Assembly (NCBI RefSeq): GCF_963665445.1
Contig: NZ_OY762276.1
Span: 3,838,601-3,902,600 of the forward strand
Source of the DNA: an uncultured Desulfobulbus sp.
GTDB taxonomy: Bacteria > Desulfobacterota > Desulfobulbia > Desulfobulbales > Desulfobulbaceae
Direction: 5' to 3'
DNA length: 64,000 bases
Part shown: positions 34,985 through 44,225 of the stretch, one piece after another
How positions within the stretch are numbered: the first letter of the stretch is position 1
How the letters are laid out: every line of letters starts with the position of its first letter
Position numbers and translations under genes: made by a program
The notes under the pieces: generated by a model
What the model was told of the DNA's origin: nothing
Seen by the model: only the letters and a program-made list of their open reading frames with translations
Database searches by the model: none

Positions 34985-35827
34985 ATGAAAACAAACTTGA
35001 TGCGGGCACCGTTGATCAAATCGGCGGTAGTACTCTTAATTTTTATCCTTTTGGCCTACTTGACCAGCGCCTCTCCCGAAGGTGGAGTGCTCAGTTCGCT
35101 TGGCCTGATTATCATCGGTGCCTTCCGTCTCGTGCAATGGGCCATTGCCATGGTCATCGGATTGTCTGTCTGCATCGCCTTCCTGATCGGTATCTTCCTG
35201 TTGGCAGCGTCCATGGTGAACAAGGAGGCCGCGGCCGAGATGTATGTTGCCGCCCAAAAAGGCGTTGGCGAGCTGTTGACCCCTGTCTTCTCCTTTATCG
35301 GCTCCCTGGCCTGTAAAGACGGCAAATGCTCCGCCCCGGCCGCGCTTCCCGCTCCGGAGGGACCGTCCGCGGTTGAACTCAAAGACGAGTTGCAATCCAT
35401 CATCTGCGGCGAGGTCGAAAAAGTGACCTCCAGCCAGCAGTCGCTCAACGATCGGTTTGCCGACCTGAGCAGCAAGATTGCAGCCCTGGAAGCCAAAAGC
35501 GGGGAGTTTGCCGCTGCAGGTCAGTTGGAAGCCATTGCCGGCGAGATCGCCGCATCCGGTCAGGCCCTGAATGAGGTCAAGGAGCAGGTAGCATCCCTCG
35601 AGGGAAAGCTCAATGAGACCGTCACCAAACTTGACGGTCTCAGCCCTGAAAAGATGCTGGGCGATATCCCCGAGCGTCTGGAAAAACTGGAACAGCAGGA
35701 GGGGTTTGATCCCCAGCCCCTGACCGAGGCCATCGAGGCCCTGAAAACTGAGGTGGAAGCCGTGAAAAGTGCCCCGGCCAAGAGAACGACCACCACTCGA
35801 ACCACCAAAGCCAAGAAAAAAATCTGA
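34985..35827 (+). CDS. Membrane protein with coiled-coil domain and basic tail
   Basis: A 280-residue protein with no recognised family. Two or three membrane segments occupy about residues 10-76 (AVVLLIFILLAYLTSA and GLIIIGAFRLVQWAIAMVIG). From about residue 115 it is a long heptad-rich helical region (QSLNDRFADLSSKIAALEAK and QALNEVKEQVASLEGKLNET). It ends in a basic threonine/arginine/lysine tail (KRTTTTRTTKAKKKI). GGAGGAG lies 7 nt before the ATG. The basic tail could bind acidic lipid, nucleic acid or a partner, which is inference. It follows the HD-GYP pair by 180 nt on the same strand and ends at a strong terminator. Confidence 0.65.
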   Translation: MKTNLMRAPLIKSAVVLLIFILLAYLTSASPEGGVLSSLGLIIIGAFRLVQWAIAMVIGLSVCIAFLIGIFLLAASMVNKEAAAEMYVAAQKGVGELLTPVFSFIGSLACKDGKCSAPAALPAPEGPSAVELKDELQSIICGEVEKVTSSQQSLNDRFADLSSKIAALEAKSGEFAAAGQLEAIAGEIAASGQALNEVKEQVASLEGKLNETVTKLDGLSPEKMLGDIPERLEKLEQQEGFDPQPLTEAIEALKTEVEAVKSAPAKRTTTTRTTKAKKKI

Positions 35828-35842
35828 TCATTTCTTCGAAAA

Positions 35843-35890
35843 ACGCATAAAAAAAGCCCGCCTGTCTCAGGCGGGCTTTTTTTTATGCGT
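35843..35890. terminator. Strong bidirectional terminator
   Basis: AGCCCGCCTG (35855-35864) and CAGGCGGGCT (35868-35877) pair around a 3-nt loop, flanked by A-run and T-run, with outer ACGCATAA/TTATGCGT pairing. It ends the coiled-coil gene on the plus strand and the yrfG-like gene on the minus strand. Confidence 0.92.
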
Positions 35891-35902
35891 TGAGCCTCCG
35901 AT

Positions 35903-36595
35903 TTATCGCGGCATCAGTTCCTTGAAATACTCAATAGAGGGAAAATGGCAGGAGTACTGCACACGTTGCCGACTGCTCGGCCGGGCCACAAACAGCAGGT
36001 AGGCCAGTCCATGCTCTTTGGCGGTGAACAGGACTTTTTCGGTGTCATCCACCAGGACGGTACGCCTCTTGTCATAACCGAGCAGGGTTTCAAGCCGCTC
36101 CCAGAAGGAGAGTTCCTCCTTGGCCGCGCCAATCTCCGAGGAACAGACAATGCGGTCGAACCAGGGGCCGATGGCGGTCTTCTGCAGCTTTAACGCCAGG
36201 GACTGGGAATGGGCGTTGGTTATCAGATAGAGTTTTTTGCGGTTTTTCAGGCAGAACTCAAAAAACTCGATCACATAGGGATGGACGCCGATAAGATGAT
36301 TGATCCGCATCTTCAGTTCCTGCAGATCAAGACCGAGCTCGTCCGACCAAAAATCAAGATCCGACCAATCCAGGGTATGCTGCACCTTGTGGTAGCGGGC
36401 AAGCAGTTCGTTCTTCGCCTCATCCACGCTCAAATCGTGGGCCAGGCTGTAATGTTCCGGCAGGTACTGTTCCCAGAAATAGTCGTCGAAATGTTTATCC
36501 AACAGGGTGCCGTCCATATCCAGCAGCACGGTATCGATCTCATTCCAAGGGAAGACCGGAAATATCTTTTCACAATAGAGGGGTGTATTGCTCAT
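35903..36595 (-). CDS. HAD-family nucleotidase, YrfG-like
   Basis: A 230-residue HAD phosphatase. The nucleophile motif DMDGT lies at residues 26-30 (D26, D28), motif II is LITNAH, and the late motif IV is VLVDDTEKVL. The family resembles YrfG, a GMP/IMP 5'-nucleotidase of E. coli, so nucleotide dephosphorylation is likely but not certain. Its ATG overlaps the stop of mfd by 3 nt (ATGA). Together with bamA and mfd it forms one transcriptional unit ending at the terminator at 35843-35890. Confidence 0.85.
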   Translation of the reverse strand: MSNTPLYCEKIFPVFPWNEIDTVLLDMDGTLLDKHFDDYFWEQYLPEHYSLAHDLSVDEAKNELLARYHKVQHTLDWSDLDFWSDELGLDLQELKMRINHLIGVHPYVIEFFEFCLKNRKKLYLITNAHSQSLALKLQKTAIGPWFDRIVCSSEIGAAKEELSFWERLETLLGYDKRRTVLVDDTEKVLFTAKEHGLAYLLFVARPSSRQRVQYSCHFPSIEYFKELMPR

Positions 36596-39500
36596 TGTTC
36601 ATCTCCCTGCAATGCGGACATGATTGACTGAATCTTTGCAAAAACGTTCTCCGGGGCCGAAAACGGCACAACCAGACGCTGGTCCGGGGTCAAACGTAGA
36701 GGAGGAGCCGGTTTTTTCTTGGAGGGCTTCTGCTGTATCAGGGCCAACAACCGATGGGGATCGACCGGGGCCTGGTCGACAAAGGAAAAGACAAGCGCCT
36801 CCGGCGCCTGTTCAAGCTTGTGGATACCGAGCCTGCGAAACTGTTGTTTGAGGCCGATGATCGCAAGTAAGGTCGCCGCCTCCGGGGGCAACGGACCGTA
36901 GCGATCGACCAGTTCGTTCTCCATGTCGGCCAACTCTTCTTCGCTGCCGAAGCCGAGCATGGAAATGCGGCGATAGGCCTGATAGCGCTGGGTGGTATCG
37001 CCAATGAAGGTATCCGGCAGATAGGCCGCCACCTTCAGCTTGACCTCGGGATCGATCTCCTCGGCGGTTGAACGCTCTTTCCCTTCCAGGGCTCTGTGTT
37101 TCAAGTCGGCCACCGTGGACTGCAAAAGCTCCAGGTAGAGATCATAGCCAACCGCAGCGATGTGGCCCGACTGCGAGACCCCCAGGAGGTTTCCGCCGCC
37201 TCGGATCTGCAGGTCATTCATAGCCAGCTTGAACCCGCCGCCCAGCTCGGAACAATCCATCAGGGCACGCAACCGTTGTTGCGCATCCGCGGTAAGATGA
37301 TCCAGGGAGGCCACCAGCAAATAGGCATAGGCCTGGCGGTTGGAACGCCCGACCCGGCCCCGCAGCTGGTAGATATCAGCCAGACCGAGATGATCGGCGC
37401 GGTTGATGATGATGGTGTTGGCGTTGGGTATATCGAGCCCTGACTCGACGATGGTCGTGCACACCAGGATATCGAGTTCGTGGTTGATGAAGCGGACCAT
37501 GACATCTTCCAGCTCCGGCCCGGCCATCTGCCCATGGGCAACGCCGATGCGCGCCTGGGGCACGAGGGTGCCGATGTTTTCGGCGACCCGGTGGATCGAC
37601 TGCACCCGGTTGTGGACGAAAAAGAGCTGCCCGCCCCGCTCCAGTTCCCGCACCACCGCCTCGCGGATTACCAGCTGGTCGTGCTTGGCCAAAAAGGTCT
37701 TGACCGCCCGTCGTTGCTGCGGCGGCGTGGAGATCACCGAAAGATCGCGAATGCCCAGAAGCGACATCTGCAGGGTCCGGGGAATGGGGGTGGCGGTCAG
37801 GGTGAGGACATCGACGCTTGCCTTGAACTTCTTGATTTTTTCCTTGTGGGCCACGCCGAACCGATGTTCCTCGTCGATGATCAGCAGGCCAAGTTTACTG
37901 AACTGAATATCCTTGGATAGCAGGCGATGGGTGCCCACCACCAGATCGACGGCGCCGGTGGATAATCGAGCGGCGATCTCCTTTTGCTGCTTGCTGGTGC
38001 GGAACCGGTTGAGGCAGGCAATTTCCACCGGAAAGGAGGCAAATCGCTCGCGAAAGGTGGCCGCGTGCTGCTCGGCAAGCACTGTGGTCGGCACGAGCAG
38101 GGCCACCTGAAAACCATCCTCGATGACCTTGAAGGCGGCCCGCGCCGCGACCTCGGTCTTGCCGTAGCCGACATCCCCGCAGACCAGTCGATCCATGGGC
38201 TGATCATGGGTCAGATCATCGACAACCTCGTCGATCGCCTTGGCCTGGCCGCTTGTCTCGTCGTAGGGAAAGCTCTCCTCCAGCTGACGGTACAAATCAC
38301 CGGGCGGCGAGAACCGATGTCCCTGGCGCATGGCCCGTTTGGCGTAAATATCCAACAGTTCCTGGGCGACCTTCCAGACCGCGTCGCTGACCTTTTTCTT
38401 GGTCGTCTGCCAGCGTTGCGAGCCCAGGCTGTCGAGTTTGGGTTCCTGATCGGTCAACCCCTGGTAGCGGCTGACCCAGTGCAGACGGTCAACCGGCACA
38501 TAGAGCTTGTCGTCGTCCTTGTAGCCTATCAGGAGAAAATCGCCGCGCTGACCGGAGATCTCCATATTGACCATGCCCTGGAACACCCCGATGCCGTGAT
38601 CGCGGTGAACGACAAAATCGCCTTCCGAGAGCTGTTCGAGCTGAACCGGCTCGCCCTCCTTGCGCCCCTTTTTCCTGTGCCGGCCCGAACGCAGTCGTTT
38701 CTCGCCAAACAGTTCCGAGGCCGAAAGAAAATGGATCCGCTCCTCGGGCAGGTCAAACCCTCGCGACAGCGGATGTTCGAAACAGTGGAGCACCTTTGTG
38801 TCGTCAACCGGTGCAGTGCAGAAGGGGGCGGGCTGGAGGACGGTCTGCAGCTGGTAGTGACCGAGCAGTTCCCGCAGATGCTCGCATTGACGCAGGGAAC
38901 GGCAGGCAAGAACAATGGTCTCTTTGCCCTCTTGCCACCGGATGATGCGATCGGCGAGGGGGGCGAGCAGCCCCCGTTTCTTGCGTTGCAGCTCTATCTC
39001 CTGGGCAAGGAGCCCGTGATCACTGCAGGCAAGGGTCTGTGTCTCCACCTGCCCTTCCGGGTCCGGCAAAACGGAGATCCGGGCGGAGAGCCGTTTACCG
39101 ACAATCTCCTCGTACTCCTCAACACCAAGGAAAAGGTCCTCCGGCGGCAACGCCGCTCTCTGCTTGTCCACCGCCTCCAGGTAGTTTGCCTGAATGCGGT
39201 CGCGCACCAGAGACATCCTGCGAGCCACGGAAGGTCCGTCGGAGAGCATGAGCAATGCATCTGCGGGGAGGTAATCGAACACGCTGTGCAGTGCCTCCCG
39301 GCCACCATAGACCAGCGGCAGAAAAAATTCAATGCCGGGGAAACGCTGGCCGGTGCTCAGACGCTCGCGCAGACCGCGGGTCGCCTGGGCCGGCCACTGC
39401 AGTTCCTCGCCGCAGTGCTGAAGAAATCTCTGCCAGTCCCTCCGCTCATCCTCGGGCGGAAACAACAATTCGGTTGCCGGCAGGAGCACGGTCTCTGCAA

Positions 39501-40125
39501 GCGATTGTTTGGAGCGCTGGGACACAGGATCAAAAAGACGGATGCTTTCAACGGTGTCACCGAAAAAATCAAGGCGAAGAGGGCCGGAGTGCTCGGCATC
39601 GAGGGCGGGCGGGAAGACATCGACAATGCCCCCGCGCAGGGCCAGATCCCCTTCCTGCCGCACCATATCACATAGCTGGTAACCGCTGGCGGTGAGGGAG
39701 GCGATCAACCCCTCCTGATCGATATCCTCGTTGGCAATAACCAACTCGCAGTGGTTATTGAGCGCAGTCGCCGGTAAAACGCGGCGAAGCACCGCTTCAG
39801 CCGAGGTCAAAAAAATGCAGGGTTCGGGGCTCTCTTTGACCTGGTAGAGGGTGGCGATCCGCTGACAGATGGTGGCCGGGTCGGGGGAAAGCGGTGTATA
39901 GGGGGGGATTTCGTAGCTCGGATAGATCAGCACCCGGCAGGACGAGAAAAAAGCCAGGTCTTGGGCCAGCAGCTCAAGATGTTCATCGGCAGGAAGAATA
40001 CAGCAGATGGTCGTGTGCAGCTGCTCCACTGCCCTGCTTAACAACAGGGCAGTGGAGGCGCCATGAAGACCGCAAATGTCAAAATATGGGCCGCGTTCAC
40101 GCAGCCGCGCCAGGATCGACTGCAT
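36592..40125 (-). CDS. mfd: Transcription-repair coupling factor
   Basis: A 1177-residue Mfd protein, of typical length. It removes RNA polymerase stalled at DNA damage and recruits UvrA. The UvrB-homology region is N-terminal. The RNA-polymerase-interacting CarD-like domain begins GDFVVHRDHGIGVFQGM. The helicase has Walker A GDVGYGKTEVA, motif II DEEHRFGV, motif III TLTATPIPRT, and motif VI QLRGRVGRSNRQAYAYL. A C-terminal TRCF domain follows (AAYLPDTFIGDTTQRYQAYR). The gene follows bamA by 32 nt on the same strand, an unusual pairing, and overlaps the yrfG-like gene. Confidence 0.98.
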   Translation of the reverse strand: MQSILARLRERGPYFDICGLHGASTALLLSRAVEQLHTTICCILPADEHLELLAQDLAFFSSCRVLIYPSYEIPPYTPLSPDPATICQRIATLYQVKESPEPCIFLTSAEAVLRRVLPATALNNHCELVIANEDIDQEGLIASLTASGYQLCDMVRQEGDLALRGGIVDVFPPALDAEHSGPLRLDFFGDTVESIRLFDPVSQRSKQSLAETVLLPATELLFPPEDERRDWQRFLQHCGEELQWPAQATRGLRERLSTGQRFPGIEFFLPLVYGGREALHSVFDYLPADALLMLSDGPSVARRMSLVRDRIQANYLEAVDKQRAALPPEDLFLGVEEYEEIVGKRLSARISVLPDPEGQVETQTLACSDHGLLAQEIELQRKKRGLLAPLADRIIRWQEGKETIVLACRSLRQCEHLRELLGHYQLQTVLQPAPFCTAPVDDTKVLHCFEHPLSRGFDLPEERIHFLSASELFGEKRLRSGRHRKKGRKEGEPVQLEQLSEGDFVVHRDHGIGVFQGMVNMEISGQRGDFLLIGYKDDDKLYVPVDRLHWVSRYQGLTDQEPKLDSLGSQRWQTTKKKVSDAVWKVAQELLDIYAKRAMRQGHRFSPPGDLYRQLEESFPYDETSGQAKAIDEVVDDLTHDQPMDRLVCGDVGYGKTEVAARAAFKVIEDGFQVALLVPTTVLAEQHAATFRERFASFPVEIACLNRFRTSKQQKEIAARLSTGAVDLVVGTHRLLSKDIQFSKLGLLIIDEEHRFGVAHKEKIKKFKASVDVLTLTATPIPRTLQMSLLGIRDLSVISTPPQQRRAVKTFLAKHDQLVIREAVVRELERGGQLFFVHNRVQSIHRVAENIGTLVPQARIGVAHGQMAGPELEDVMVRFINHELDILVCTTIVESGLDIPNANTIIINRADHLGLADIYQLRGRVGRSNRQAYAYLLVASLDHLTADAQQRLRALMDCSELGGGFKLAMNDLQIRGGGNLLGVSQSGHIAAVGYDLYLELLQSTVADLKHRALEGKERSTAEEIDPEVKLKVAAYLPDTFIGDTTQRYQAYRRISMLGFGSEEELADMENELVDRYGPLPPEAATLLAIIGLKQQFRRLGIHKLEQAPEALVFSFVDQAPVDPHRLLALIQQKPSKKKPAPPLRLTPDQRLVVPFSAPENVFAKIQSIMSALQGDEQ

Positions 40126-40157
40126 GCACAGCGTTTGAGTAGAGGTTGCTGGAAATT

Positions 40158-42839
40158 TTAGAAGGTACCGCCCATACTGAAATCCCAGTTCGAGCTGTCT
40201 TCGCCATCTTTTTGATCCAAGTTAAAGCCCCAGGCCAGGCGAAGCGGCCCAAGCGGTGAGGCCCAAAGGATGCCAACGCCGGCAGTTTTTTTGTAGTCGC
40301 CGAAATCCCAGTCATCGTCAACGTCGTATACGTTACCGAAGTCATGAAAAATCTCTCCATCCATGCCCATATCCTTGATCAGCGGGAAGATGATCGAGAC
40401 TGTACCGTACCACATCTTGTCGCCACCGATCTTATCGCCGGTGTCTGGATCAAGAGGGCTGATCGAGGCCGACTCGAACCCGCGGATGGAGTTCATGCCA
40501 CCGAGGAAGAAATGCTCATACACCGGCAACTTGTCGTCTTCGTTTTCAAAGGCTTGGCCGATGGCGCCCTTGACATGAAAGACCGTGCTCCAGACCAGGG
40601 GGAAATACCAGGAGGAGGAGGCTTCCACCTTGGTGAACTGGGCGTCGCCGCCAAGCGGACCACCGGCATATTCCACACTGATACTGTTGCGCGAGCCCTC
40701 GGTGGGCGAGAACAGTTTATCGCGGGTATCGCGGACAAAGGAGAGGTCAACCGCGCTCTCCCAGTGAATTTTGGCCGACTCCTTGATGTAGGTGGAGGCC
40801 GAATCATCGATATCGGTGATATCGGTGTCCTGCAGGGTATAGCCGTAATAGATGCGCCACTGCTCGATAAGCGGATGGCCGAGGCGCACAGTGCCACCGG
40901 TTGAATCCTTGGTGAAGTCATCGTACTCATGTTCCCAGTTGAACAGGTTGGTGCTTCCCGAGACCTGGGAGTCCATGATGCGGGGATTGGTGAAGGTCAG
41001 GTTGTACTTGGTCGACTTTGACGAGGTTGAGGCGGCCAGGGAGAGACGGTTACCGGTTCCGAAGATGTTATCCTCCGAGATCTCGCCCATGAAAAGCACG
41101 TTCTCTGAAGAGGAGTAACCGGCACCGATACTGAACTGGCCGGTGGATTTCTCCTTGACATTGACGATCACGTCCATCTGGTTTTCCACCATGGTTGGCT
41201 TGGGAGTGACCGTCACCTCCTCAAAAAAGCCAAGACGGTTGAGCTTCTGGGTCGAGGTACGAATGGCCTTGGAGTTGAACTTCCCGCCCTCCTCCACCTT
41301 GAGATCACGGCGAATGACGTTGTCCCGGGTACGGGTGTTGCCTTGAATCTCCACCCGGTTGATATAGGCCATGGCGCCCTGGGTGACGTGCAGTTTCAGG
41401 TCGATGCGCTTGTTCGCCTCGGATTTATCGATTTTGGTGCTCACATCGGCAAAGGCATAGCCCTTTTCGGCGTACATATCGCTGATGCGGGTGATGTCAT
41501 CCCGCAGTACCTGACGGTTGAGGTATTCCTCGTCACGAATCTTCATTTGGGCAAGGATCTCTTCCTTGCTCTTGATCAGATCACCGTCGATATCAACCGT
41601 GCCGACTTTAAAACGAGGCCCCTCATCGATGGGAAAGGTGATATATAAATCGCCTTCCTTCTGCTTGACGATGGGCTCCCCCACCTTGGCCTCGATGAAA
41701 CCGTGGTTCTGGTAGAAGTTGGCGATGCGTTCGGCGTCCTGGCGGAGCACTTCCATTTTCAGCACGCCCGCGTCGGTCAGCCAGGAAATCCACCAACTGT
41801 GGGTACTGGTCTGAATGACATCATCCAGGTCTCCATCTGAGAAACTGTTGTTCCCTGAGAAGGAGATCTCTTCGATGGTGATCTTCTCGCCTTCCTTGAT
41901 GGTGAAGCGGACCTCGGTCTTGCCGTCGTCGGCGGCGGCAATCTGCCCGTTGACCTCGGTATTGAAATAGCCTTTGGATTTGTAGAGGTCCTTGATCTTA
42001 TTGACAGCCTCGTTGACCTTGGAGGGATTGAGAATCGAGTTGGCCGTGATCCCGGCAGCCTCACGGACCTCCTCTTCCTTGATCTCATCGGCGCCGGTGA
42101 TCAGTACCTTGCTGACCAGTGGCTTCTCCTTGACATGGAAGATGATCTTTTTGCCGGCCTCTGAATCGGTGGCTTCAATTTCAACGTTGTCAAAATAGCC
42201 TAGGCTAAAGACTGATTTCAGATCCTGACGCAGGGTTGAGGGATCGTAGAGATCGCCCGGTTTGGTGGAAATCTTCTGCAGAATGGCGCCGGAATCGATG
42301 CGAACGTTGCCCTCGGGAACAATGGAGGCGACCGAGGCGCTTCTGTTGGAATAGGCAAGCATGGCACCGACAATGTCACCGGAGAGCCGCGGCAGATCAT
42401 TGACGGACTCGGCCTCGCGAAATGCGGAGTAAGGCGCCTGTGGCGCCAGGACGTCGACGATGGAGCAGTCGACACTGATCCGGTTCCCCAGTTTGTTGAC
42501 ACTCCCCACCACCACGTAATCGGCTCCGGCCGATTCGGCGACCCGAACCAGGCTGGCCGATGACGGAGGCCATGCCCCCTGATAGCCGACCAGTCGTTCC
42601 GCCTGGGAGCGGGGCATCATCTTCATGCCTTTGGCTGCAACCTCCTGGGCCAGTGACTTGTCCGCCACAAGCGCGATATTTGCGGCATCCGGAGCATTGA
42701 TTTTGAACGGCAGGAAAAGGGTGCTGTGCTCCAAAGCCGAGGCCACCTGCGGCAAGCCGGCGAGACAACCGAAAACCAAAGCACAGAGCAGAAGTGAAAA
42801 AGTCTGATACGCCGATCGTTTCTTAGATGTCGACTGCAT
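40158..42839 (-). CDS. bamA: BamA outer-membrane assembly factor with extra N-terminal domain
   Basis: An 893-residue Omp85 protein that inserts beta-barrel proteins into the outer membrane. It has a signal peptide, then five POTRA domains from about residue 180 (GNVRIDSGAILQKISTKPGD and the repeated GYFDNVEIEA-type units), then a C-terminal barrel from about residue 545 with the strong FFLGGMNSIRGFE signature (the RGF motif) and a terminal F. Unusually, about 130 residues precede POTRA1 (ADYVVVGSVNKLGNRISVDC), resembling FlgO/TolB-like exported domains. ATG 42839 has AGGA upstream; the frame runs on to 42977. A candidate promoter lies at 43066-43093. Confidence 0.95.
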   Translation of the reverse strand: MQSTSKKRSAYQTFSLLLCALVFGCLAGLPQVASALEHSTLFLPFKINAPDAANIALVADKSLAQEVAAKGMKMMPRSQAERLVGYQGAWPPSSASLVRVAESAGADYVVVGSVNKLGNRISVDCSIVDVLAPQAPYSAFREAESVNDLPRLSGDIVGAMLAYSNRSASVASIVPEGNVRIDSGAILQKISTKPGDLYDPSTLRQDLKSVFSLGYFDNVEIEATDSEAGKKIIFHVKEKPLVSKVLITGADEIKEEEVREAAGITANSILNPSKVNEAVNKIKDLYKSKGYFNTEVNGQIAAADDGKTEVRFTIKEGEKITIEEISFSGNNSFSDGDLDDVIQTSTHSWWISWLTDAGVLKMEVLRQDAERIANFYQNHGFIEAKVGEPIVKQKEGDLYITFPIDEGPRFKVGTVDIDGDLIKSKEEILAQMKIRDEEYLNRQVLRDDITRISDMYAEKGYAFADVSTKIDKSEANKRIDLKLHVTQGAMAYINRVEIQGNTRTRDNVIRRDLKVEEGGKFNSKAIRTSTQKLNRLGFFEEVTVTPKPTMVENQMDVIVNVKEKSTGQFSIGAGYSSSENVLFMGEISEDNIFGTGNRLSLAASTSSKSTKYNLTFTNPRIMDSQVSGSTNLFNWEHEYDDFTKDSTGGTVRLGHPLIEQWRIYYGYTLQDTDITDIDDSASTYIKESAKIHWESAVDLSFVRDTRDKLFSPTEGSRNSISVEYAGGPLGGDAQFTKVEASSSWYFPLVWSTVFHVKGAIGQAFENEDDKLPVYEHFFLGGMNSIRGFESASISPLDPDTGDKIGGDKMWYGTVSIIFPLIKDMGMDGEIFHDFGNVYDVDDDWDFGDYKKTAGVGILWASPLGPLRLAWGFNLDQKDGEDSSNWDFSMGGTF

Positions 42840-43065
42840 GGATGAAGGTCCTGTTAGAGTCATAGTGTCGTTCGATGCCTGCCAATCATGCCGGCATCGA
42901 CCATGGGAGGGGAGGAAAGGGCAAAACGGCACGCCTTCGCTTCTCGATATACATGCCATTGTCACAAAATTGCTCAAATGGCGATTCTCGCTTCACAAGG
43001 TTCTGCATTTGTGAGAGCGTTACCTACAGTAGAGTTTGTGTGCAACGTACTGCTAATTGCCGGTC

Positions 43066-43093
43066 ATTATGACAGGTTTGCCTGTTTTTGCAA
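43066..43093 (-). promoter_or_regulatory. Candidate promoter of bamA-mfd operon
   Basis: On the minus strand TTGCAA (43088-43093) is separated by 16 nt from CATAAT (43066-43071), giving a leader of about 220 nt before the bamA ATG. The interval 42840-43185 holds no other feature I can support. Confidence 0.4.
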
Positions 43094-43185
43094 GAAATTC
43101 CGCGTCACACCAGAGACGCTTCTCCGCATTTGAAAACCAGGGAATTGCTCCGTTCTTCCGCGGGCAAGGAAAGTGAGAAAAGGTG

Positions 43186-43992
43186 TCAGTCATGATCCTG
43201 CGGCGACAGCAGGGCAGCGACCGCCTCCTGCAACTGGCTGGCGAGCAACTGCTTGTCACTGCTCTTAAAATGATCGGTGGCGATCGGCCGGCCGATCCTG
43301 ATCACGATCTCGCCTCCTCGGGGCAGGTATTTTCCTTTGGGCAGCACCTCGTAGGATCCGTTGAATCCCAAAGGCACGATCGGCACCCCGGCCTTGATGG
43401 CCAGCAGCACGGCACCGGCCTTGAAATCCTGCAGCTGGCCATTGGCGCTTCTGGTCCCTTCGGGAAAGATGAGCACGGAACTGCCCTGGGAAATTCTTTG
43501 GGCCGCCTTATCCAGGCTTTTCATGGCCTGCCGACCATGGGAACGGTCGATGGGTATGTAGCCGACACGGTGCATGGCCTGCCCAAACACGGGAATCGTA
43601 AAGAGCTCCTTTTTGGCGATCCAACGGAAATCATGGGGAAAATAACCTTGAAAGGAAAAAATATCGTATTGGCTCACATGATTTCCGGCAAAGATATAGG
43701 TCTGGGAGGGGTCGATATGCTCAAAGCCCTCGACCCGAACCCTGACACCGGCCAGTCGGCAAAGAATGCGGCCCCAATAGCGGGGAAAGACCTGGGCCTT
43801 GACCTCTGATTTTCGGCCCAACAACAGGTCGAGCAAGGACAAGGCGGAAACGGCAAAGGTGAGAAACGGGGCAGCGACCAGGGTGCAGATCCCGCGAATG
43901 AACTGAGCAGGCGACATGAAAAAACCATTGATTGAACGAAATGCCGCCCAAAAAATACCGCCGTGTTCCAGAGGGGGACGGCGTAACGGCAA
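43186..43992 (-). CDS. 1-acyl-sn-glycerol-3-phosphate acyltransferase
   Basis: A PlsC-type acyltransferase of up to 268 residues, which makes phosphatidate from lysophosphatidate and acyl donor at the inner membrane. The catalytic NHVSQYD (NHxxxxD), FPEGTRS and VPIVPLGFNGS motifs are present. A hydrophobic N-terminal segment (FIRGICTLVAAPFLTFAVSA) anchors it. The start is uncertain: the ATG at 43917 (MSPAQF) or one at 43992; the first has no strong ribosome binding site. It precedes bamA on the same strand by 346 nt and is divergent from icd. Homologues with other acyl acceptors exist. Confidence 0.9.
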   Translation of the reverse strand: MPLRRPPLEHGGIFWAAFRSINGFFMSPAQFIRGICTLVAAPFLTFAVSALSLLDLLLGRKSEVKAQVFPRYWGRILCRLAGVRVRVEGFEHIDPSQTYIFAGNHVSQYDIFSFQGYFPHDFRWIAKKELFTIPVFGQAMHRVGYIPIDRSHGRQAMKSLDKAAQRISQGSSVLIFPEGTRSANGQLQDFKAGAVLLAIKAGVPIVPLGFNGSYEVLPKGKYLPRGGEIVIRIGRPIATDHFKSSDKQLLASQLQEAVAALLSPQDHD

Positions 43993-44116
43993 GCAAAATT
44001 TCTTTTTTACTTATCAAGGACCTGAGGGAAGAGCAAGCATTTATCCCCCTTTCCGACCTTTCACCGGGGGCCGTTTCTCAAGGTCCAGCCCGAGACGCCC
44101 TGCAAAGGCGGCGGGA

Positions 44117-44145
44117 TTGACGGGAGAAGATCAATCGAATATAGT
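44117..44145 (+). promoter_or_regulatory. Sigma-70-like promoter of icd
   Basis: TTGACG (44117-44122), 17-nt spacer, TATAGT (44140-44145). Transcription would start about 75 nt before the icd GTG. This is the best-scoring promoter-like sequence by eye in the divergent plsC/icd region. Confidence 0.7.
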
Positions 44146-44225
44146 CTCTTGCTTTCAACTATACGATTGTACTTCCACTGCTTGATCAAAGAGATAACGA
44201 CTTGTCCGCATTAAAGGAGTCTACT

